NCBI RefSeq assembly: GCF_030053155.1
Contig: NZ_CP125640.1
Span: forward strand, 4,252,001 to 4,316,000
DNA length: 64,000 nt
Source of the DNA: Rhizobium sp. BT03
GTDB lineage: Bacteria > Pseudomonadota > Alphaproteobacteria > Rhizobiales > Rhizobiaceae
Reading direction: 5' to 3'
The position numbers and the translations under genes are program-made. The notes beneath the pieces are model-generated. The model saw only the letters and a list, made by a program, of their open reading frames with translations, searched no databases and had not been told where the DNA came from. This document shows, piece by piece, positions 60,732 to 64,000 of this stretch (positions are counted from its first letter, which is position 1; each line of letters opens with the position of its first letter).

Positions 60732-61126
60732 CGACACCGCAACTCACCAAGAACCAGTCGCTGGTCTTCGACGTGCTCGAAAAGGCCGAAGGGCCGCTCA
60801 GCGCCTATACCATCCTCGACAAGCTGCGCGATCATGGTTTCCGCGCACCGCTGCAGGTCTACCGGGCGTTGGAAAAGCTGCTCGAATACGGTGTCGTGCA
60901 CCGGCTCGAAAGCATCAATTCCTTCGTCGCCTGCGCCCATCCCGGCGACGACTGCCACAGCCACGGCATCGTCGCCTTCGCCATCTGCGAAAGCTGCGGC
61001 CAGGTGATGGAGTTCCACGACCACGAGGTCGACCACCGGCTGATGGGCTGGGTGCGGGGGCAGAAGTTCAAGCCCGAGAAGACGACGATCGAGATCCGCG
61101 GTTTGTGCGAGGCCTGTGCGGCGTAA
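60728..61126 (+). CDS. zur: Zinc uptake regulator Zur (Fur family)
   Basis: The 132-residue protein has the Fur-family winged helix (TKNQSLVFDVLEKAEGPLSA, then LRDHGFRAPLQVYRALEKLL) and metal-binding residues: ACAHPGDDCHSHG and the two CxxC pairs CESCGQ and CEACAA, plus FHDHEVDHR. When zinc is bound it represses high-affinity zinc uptake. Encoded in the operon it should control: the four-base ATGA overlap with znuB makes it cotranscribed, giving negative feedback. Likely targets are the boxes at 57774, 58954 and 58978. Confidence 0.93.
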   Translation: MTTPQLTKNQSLVFDVLEKAEGPLSAYTILDKLRDHGFRAPLQVYRALEKLLEYGVVHRLESINSFVACAHPGDDCHSHGIVAFAICESCGQVMEFHDHEVDHRLMGWVRGQKFKPEKTTIEIRGLCEACAA

Positions 61127-61216
61127 GCTTCGCTCGCAAGATCGATTGTCCGGGGTTTGCCGCGGCGTCTGGCCTTGCTCGGGTGTTGGACACCAATCGA
61201 TCCATAAGCAGCAATT

Positions 61217-61248
61217 CAAAAGGTGAGGCCGGAAACCCGGCCTCACCT
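61217..61248 (-). terminator. Intrinsic terminator of the repeat-protein gene
   Basis: Twelve-base perfect arms AGGTGAGGCCGG / CCGGCCTCACCT with a four-base loop; on the minus strand TTTTG follows. It lies 25 bases beyond the stop of the repeat-protein gene. Confidence 0.85.
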
Positions 61249-61272
61249 CTCGCTTTCGTTTCGCCGATGGGG

Positions 61273-62217
61273 TTATTCCGGCTTGGATTCAGAGCCACCC
61301 TTGCCGGAGCCGCCATTGTCGCCCTTGCCCGAGTCGCCGTTGTCGCCTTTGCCGGAGCCGCCGTTGTCGCCTTTGCCGGAGCCGCCGTTGTCGCTCTTGC
61401 CGGAGCCGCCATTGTCGCTCTTGCCGGAGCCGCCATTGTCGCTCTTACCAGAGCCGCCGTTGTCGCTCTTGCCGGAGCCGCCGTTGTCGCTCTTGCCGGA
61501 GCCGCCATTGTCGCCCTTGCCGGAGCCGCCATTGTCGCTCTTGCCGGAGCCGCCGTTGTCGCTCTTGCCGGAGCCGCCATTGTCGCTCTTGCCGGAGCCG
61601 CCGTTGTCGCTCTTGCCGGAGCCGCCATTGTCGCTCTTACCAGAGCCGCCGTTGTCGCCCTTGCCGGAGCCGCCGTTGTCGCTCTTGCCGGAGCCGCCAT
61701 TGTCGCTCTTACCAGAGCCGCCGTTGTCGCCCTTGTCGGGGCCGTCATTGCCGCCCTTGCCCGGGCCGTCCTTGTCGTGCCCGTGATCTTTTCCGCCCTT
61801 GCCGTCGTGATGATCGCGGTCCTTGTCGCCGTGGTGGTCTTTCCCATGCCCATCCTTGCCATGATCGTGATCTTTTCCACCCTTGCCGCCGTGATGATCG
61901 TGGTCCTTGCCGCCGGTGTCATTTCCGCCACCGTCCGCAACCTGGTTGCCGCTGCCGCTATTGCCGCTGTTCTCGGAAGTCGAGCCGGTGCTCGATGTCT
62001 TCTTGCCGCTGCCGGTGCCCTGGCTGCTGGGGTCGCTATCTCTCGGGCTGAACTTGCTGCCGGCCGGAATTGATCTGGTCGGCATGCACAGCCGGTATTC
62101 GAGTGTGCCGCGGACGGCGCTGTTGCAATTAACGACTGCCGGGGCTGCCGTTGCCAAGCTGCTGCTTGCCAGAAGGGAAGCAATGGCCAGGCCGAATTTC
62201 GATGCTCTGCTGAACAT
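61273..62217 (-). CDS. Secreted low-complexity protein with 18 tandem 8-residue repeats
   Basis: The 314-residue protein starts with a signal peptide (MFSRASKFGLAIASLLASSS, cleavage near ATA-AP at residue 25). Then come a short folded region with two cysteines, an Asp/His/Lys/Gly-rich part (residues about 95-160), and about 18 repeats of DNGGSGK[S/G] from about 160 to 305. The C-terminus is SGKGGSESKPE. This is a highly flexible, hydrophilic, probably extracytoplasmic protein; its His/Asp-rich part might bind metal, and its gene lies beside zur. No family was recognised. Repeat number probably varies among strains. Overlapping ORFs in other frames come from the repeat structure and are not real. 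Confidence 0.8.
   Translation of the reverse strand: MFSRASKFGLAIASLLASSSLATAAPAVVNCNSAVRGTLEYRLCMPTRSIPAGSKFSPRDSDPSSQGTGSGKKTSSTGSTSENSGNSGSGNQVADGGGNDTGGKDHDHHGGKGGKDHDHGKDGHGKDHHGDKDRDHHDGKGGKDHGHDKDGPGKGGNDGPDKGDNGGSGKSDNGGSGKSDNGGSGKGDNGGSGKSDNGGSGKSDNGGSGKSDNGGSGKSDNGGSGKSDNGGSGKGDNGGSGKSDNGGSGKSDNGGSGKSDNGGSGKSDNGGSGKSDNGGSGKGDNGGSGKGDNGDSGKGDNGGSGKGGSESKPE
61290..61740. repeat. 24-base tandem repeat array inside the low-complexity protein gene
   Basis: About 18 copies of a 24-base unit (TTGTCGCTCTTGCCGGAGCC and GCCA/GCCG) with two main variants: GCTCTT/GCCCTT (Ser/Gly) and TTACCAGAGCC. The TTACCAGAGCC variant recurs three times (61447, 61639, 61711), showing higher-order duplication. 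Coding sense is on the minus strand. Confidence 0.85.
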
Positions 62218-62408
62218 TTCATGCGTCTCCCAAGGTTAACCGAACGTTAATGGGGAGAGTTCTTATACTAACAATGAATTAACGTGAAGAATAAACAATG
62301 GTTAATCTGTGCCGTCTATGCAATACGGTTAAATTCTCAAGTATAAAATTTTAATAAATTTTTATCCCGACTCTGTTATTGTCGCGGGACAAATAAGGGG
62401 AATCGGCT
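62218..62408. other. AT-rich intergenic region with promoter potential
   Basis: About 190 AT-rich bases between divergent genes; no gene, and no palindrome longer than eight bases was noticed. It is likely to hold both promoters. Confidence 0.4.
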
Positions 62409-62981
62409 ATGAAGCGTCTCTTTTCTCTTGCTGCTGTTTTAGCCATTCTTGTGCCTTTTCAAGCTGTTGCCGGGTCATCGCTGCCTGTGACAAGAAGCAT
62501 CGGCGCGCCCGTGGGCTTCGGCGCAGCTTGCGCCAAGTACAAGTGGCTGTGCGGCAGGATGGCGGCGCAACAGCGCAACGACGCGGCAGGAATAGCGCTG
62601 CTTCAAAAGATCAATCGGGCCGTAAATGGGCGCATTATTCCCGCAGAAGACCGTCCATCTTCCCATGGGGATGTTTGGTCACTGCCGGTTGCCGGCCGTG
62701 GCGACTGTGAGGACTATGCCCTCCAGAAGATGAAGGACCTGATCGAGGCTGGTTTTCCATCCAACCGCCTGGCGCTTTCGGTGGTCATTGGACCGCATGA
62801 TCAAAACCATGTCGTTCTCATTGCCCGGACCGACGGCGGCGATTTTGTGCTCGACAATCTGACCAGCGCCGTGAGGCCCTGGCGCATGACGGGCTATACG
62901 TTTCTGGCCACTCAGGATTTCCAATCGCGCACGGGCTGGCGCGTGACGCTTGCCGGTCCCCGCGCTGGTGAGTTTTCCTGA
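62409..62981 (+). CDS. BTLCP (transglutaminase-like cysteine peptidase)
   Basis: The 190-residue protein has a signal peptide (MKRLFSLAAVLAILVPFQAV, to about residue 21) and the BTLCP catalytic triad pattern: Cys in GRGDCEDYALQKMKDLI (about residue 99), His in DQNHVVLIARTD (about 136), Asp in DFVLDNLTSAVRPW (about 149). LapG, a relative, cleaves a surface adhesin when c-di-GMP is low. No lapD or adhesin gene is nearby, so the target is unknown. It ends before a 197-base spacer. Confidence 0.87.
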   Translation: MKRLFSLAAVLAILVPFQAVAGSSLPVTRSIGAPVGFGAACAKYKWLCGRMAAQQRNDAAGIALLQKINRAVNGRIIPAEDRPSSHGDVWSLPVAGRGDCEDYALQKMKDLIEAGFPSNRLALSVVIGPHDQNHVVLIARTDGGDFVLDNLTSAVRPWRMTGYTFLATQDFQSRTGWRVTLAGPRAGEFS

Positions 62982-63178
62982 GGCGCGTCGCCGTTTAGGC
63001 GCCAAGGTGCCCGGCGCCACCGCGAACAACGCCCAAATCGGGTGCAGATTGCGGTAAATTCGACGAAGAATTGTGTGCCCCACGCGGTGCCTGGCACCTG
63101 CCTGGTGTAAGAATCGGAAACACTTTGTGACTAAGTGCCTCCAAAATCAGCGTTTTTCGACTTGCCGCGTAAGCAGAG

Positions 63179-63616
63179 ATGAAGGATATTCTGCAAACGT
63201 TGAGGGAAGCCTTCATGATCAGAATGATTGAAAACCCTGCCGAACTGGCTGGCGAAGATATCACCGGCAAATATATTCTCCGGAGGCTGAACTATCATTG
63301 GTTCGCCTATGGCAAGGCGGCCATTGTGACTGCCTGCAAGGGAACGATCCTGCATCTCGAGCGGGAAGAAACGGTCTATTCCGAGCGTTGGGGCCGTCGC
63401 GCCTATACCGGAACCGGCAAGCGTTACCCTGGCGGCATCTGTCCCATTTCGGCAGTCGCCTGCGTTTGCGATACGCCCGATGACGTCAATGCCGTCATTC
63501 AACTGGATGTCGAAGCGCAGGACGAATTCTATCAGCTGATCGCCAAGGCCGAAGCCAGGGTTCAGGCGCTTGCCTCTTCCTCGCGAAACAGCCAGTTCCT
63601 CGAAGCTGCCGAGTAA
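63179..63616 (+). CDS. Conserved hypothetical protein, 145 residues
   Basis: The protein begins MKDILQTLREAFMIRMIENP and ends in a helical stretch (VQLDVEAQDEFYQLIAKAEA-like). No signal or membrane segments. The middle segment HLEREETVYSERWGRRAYTG and CPISAVACVCDTPDD with three cysteines close together could bind metal. No family was recognised. ATG at 63215 is an alternative start. It is convergent with the carbonic-anhydrase-like gene. Confidence 0.65.
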   Translation: MKDILQTLREAFMIRMIENPAELAGEDITGKYILRRLNYHWFAYGKAAIVTACKGTILHLEREETVYSERWGRRAYTGTGKRYPGGICPISAVACVCDTPDDVNAVIQLDVEAQDEFYQLIAKAEARVQALASSSRNSQFLEAAE

Positions 63617-63719
63617 CGCGGTTTTTCAACGAAAATCAGCGTGGAGCCGTCAGCCGACGCTCGTCGACGAAGCCGAGCCATGCAAGGCTCAACGGCCATC
63701 AGATTGCCACCCCTCTCCA

Positions 63720-63765
63720 GCCTCATCCTGAGGCGCCCCGTAGGGGCCTCGAAGGACGGGGCTGG
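63720..63765. repeat. REP-like repeat, partial copy
   Basis: CCTCATCCTGAGGCGCCCCG and GGGGCCTCGAAGGACGGGGC match the family at 12728. Lies in the convergent intergenic region between two genes. Confidence 0.7.
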
Positions 63766-63790
63766 CCACCACTTCTTCTCAATTGCCCGA

Positions 63791-64000
63791 TCAACCGATC
63801 TGCTTGAGATCGCGGGCGAAGCGTTGCCAGTTGGCAATGTAGTTTTCGGCGGAGCGGCGGATGGCTTCGATCGCGGCGTCGTCGAGCAGACGCACGGCGC
63901 GGGCAGGCGCCCCGACGATCAGGGAATTGTCGGGGAATTCCTTGCCTTCCGTCACCAGCGCATTGGCGCCGACGAGGCAATTGTTGCCGATCTTCGCGCC
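63791..64000 (-). CDS. Gamma-carbonic-anhydrase-like hexapeptide protein (C-terminal part)
   Basis: The C-terminal 69 residues are present; the gene runs out of the window at 64000. Reading from the edge: GAKIGNNCLVGANALVTEGK, then EFPDNSLIVGAPARAVRLLD and a helical end FARDLKQIG. These are the last turns of a left-handed beta-helix and the terminal helix typical of the gamma-CA/YrdA family. Known members bind zinc, though many lack CO2-hydration activity. Stop codon at 63791-63793. Confidence 0.85.
   Translation of the reverse strand, partial: GAKIGNNCLVGANALVTEGKEFPDNSLIVGAPARAVRLLDDAAIEAIRRSAENYIANWQRFARDLKQIG

Noticed and set aside
61290..61740. CRISPR-like periodic array
   Set aside because: Units are contiguous with no unique spacers, and translate as a regular 8-residue protein repeat; no cas genes are nearby.
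61105..62073. Long open frames on the opposite strand and other frames over the repeat protein
   Set aside because: The 24-base repeat is a multiple of three without stops, so several frames stay open. Only the minus frame has a signal peptide and sensible composition.

Overview
The window looks like chromosomal DNA of a Rhizobium-type alphaproteobacterium (R. etli / R. leguminosarum relatives). The reasons are uniformly GC-rich coding sequence, a BA14K-family protein, an RcnB-like protein, a BTLCP peptidase, a DUF6429 protein, and several families of short palindromic intergenic repeats of the kind known from rhizobial genomes. This placement is inference from gene content; no 16S or other marker is present. 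The content is mostly metabolic and regulatory. There is one insertion sequence and no prophage, CRISPR array or secretion island.

Layout. 0-12.7 kb: thioredoxin-like protein, RecD-like helicase, a MerR/LuxR-type fusion regulator, pdxJ, a qorB/HxlR divergent pair, a TetR-MFS pair, a MarR-acetyltransferase fusion with a striking upstream palindrome, an aspartate/glutamate racemase divergent from an Lrp-type regulator, a BA14K protein and a type II NADH dehydrogenase. 13-16.7 kb: a Tet(M)-like ribosome-protection GTPase whose stop codon lies inside a palindromic repeat; the far arm of that repeat is split by an IS1182-family element with a 5-base target duplication. 16.7-21.8 kb: alcohol dehydrogenase and AraC regulator, then a GT2 glycosyltransferase overlapping a polytopic membrane protein. 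21.8-30.5 kb: a divergent uptake and catabolic locus (SorC regulator and ABC ATPase leftward; UgpB-type binding protein, two permeases, glycerophosphodiesterase, HAD phosphatase and FGGY D-ribulokinase rightward).

30.5-41.3 kb: TetR regulator, ilvC, LysR regulator, a membrane protein, a parD-parE-methyltransferase overlap cluster with a decayed PIN remnant beside it, ilvE, a PLP aminotransferase, a DUF2278/lamin-tail protein and an aldo/keto reductase. 41.6-45.3 kb: a ferric-type ABC importer. 45.4-49.8 kb: EEP-family and Nudix hydrolases, a PhzF-family protein, tRNA-Lys(CTT) and an alpha/beta hydrolase. 49.9-56.1 kb: two tandem paralogous secreted microproteins, chrB-like/chrA chromate genes, a CNNM/CorC-type CBS protein, a VOC protein and an RcnB-like protein.

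56.4-61.1 kb is a zinc-homeostasis block: a COG0523 GTPase with a translationally coupled 55-residue Cys-containing ORF, znuA divergent from znuC-znuB-zur, and matching AT-rich inverted repeats in both promoter regions. It is followed by a secreted protein with about 18 tandem 8-residue repeats, a BTLCP peptidase, a small hypothetical protein and, at the right edge, the C-terminus of a gamma-carbonic-anhydrase-like hexapeptide protein.

No complete, clearly undescribed multi-gene system is proven here. The best candidates for new biology are the Ugp/GDPD/HAD/D-ribulokinase locus with its paired 12-base direct repeats, the COG0523 + 55-residue protein pair in the inferred Zur regulon, the parDE-methyltransferase overlap operon, and the tandem secreted microproteins.
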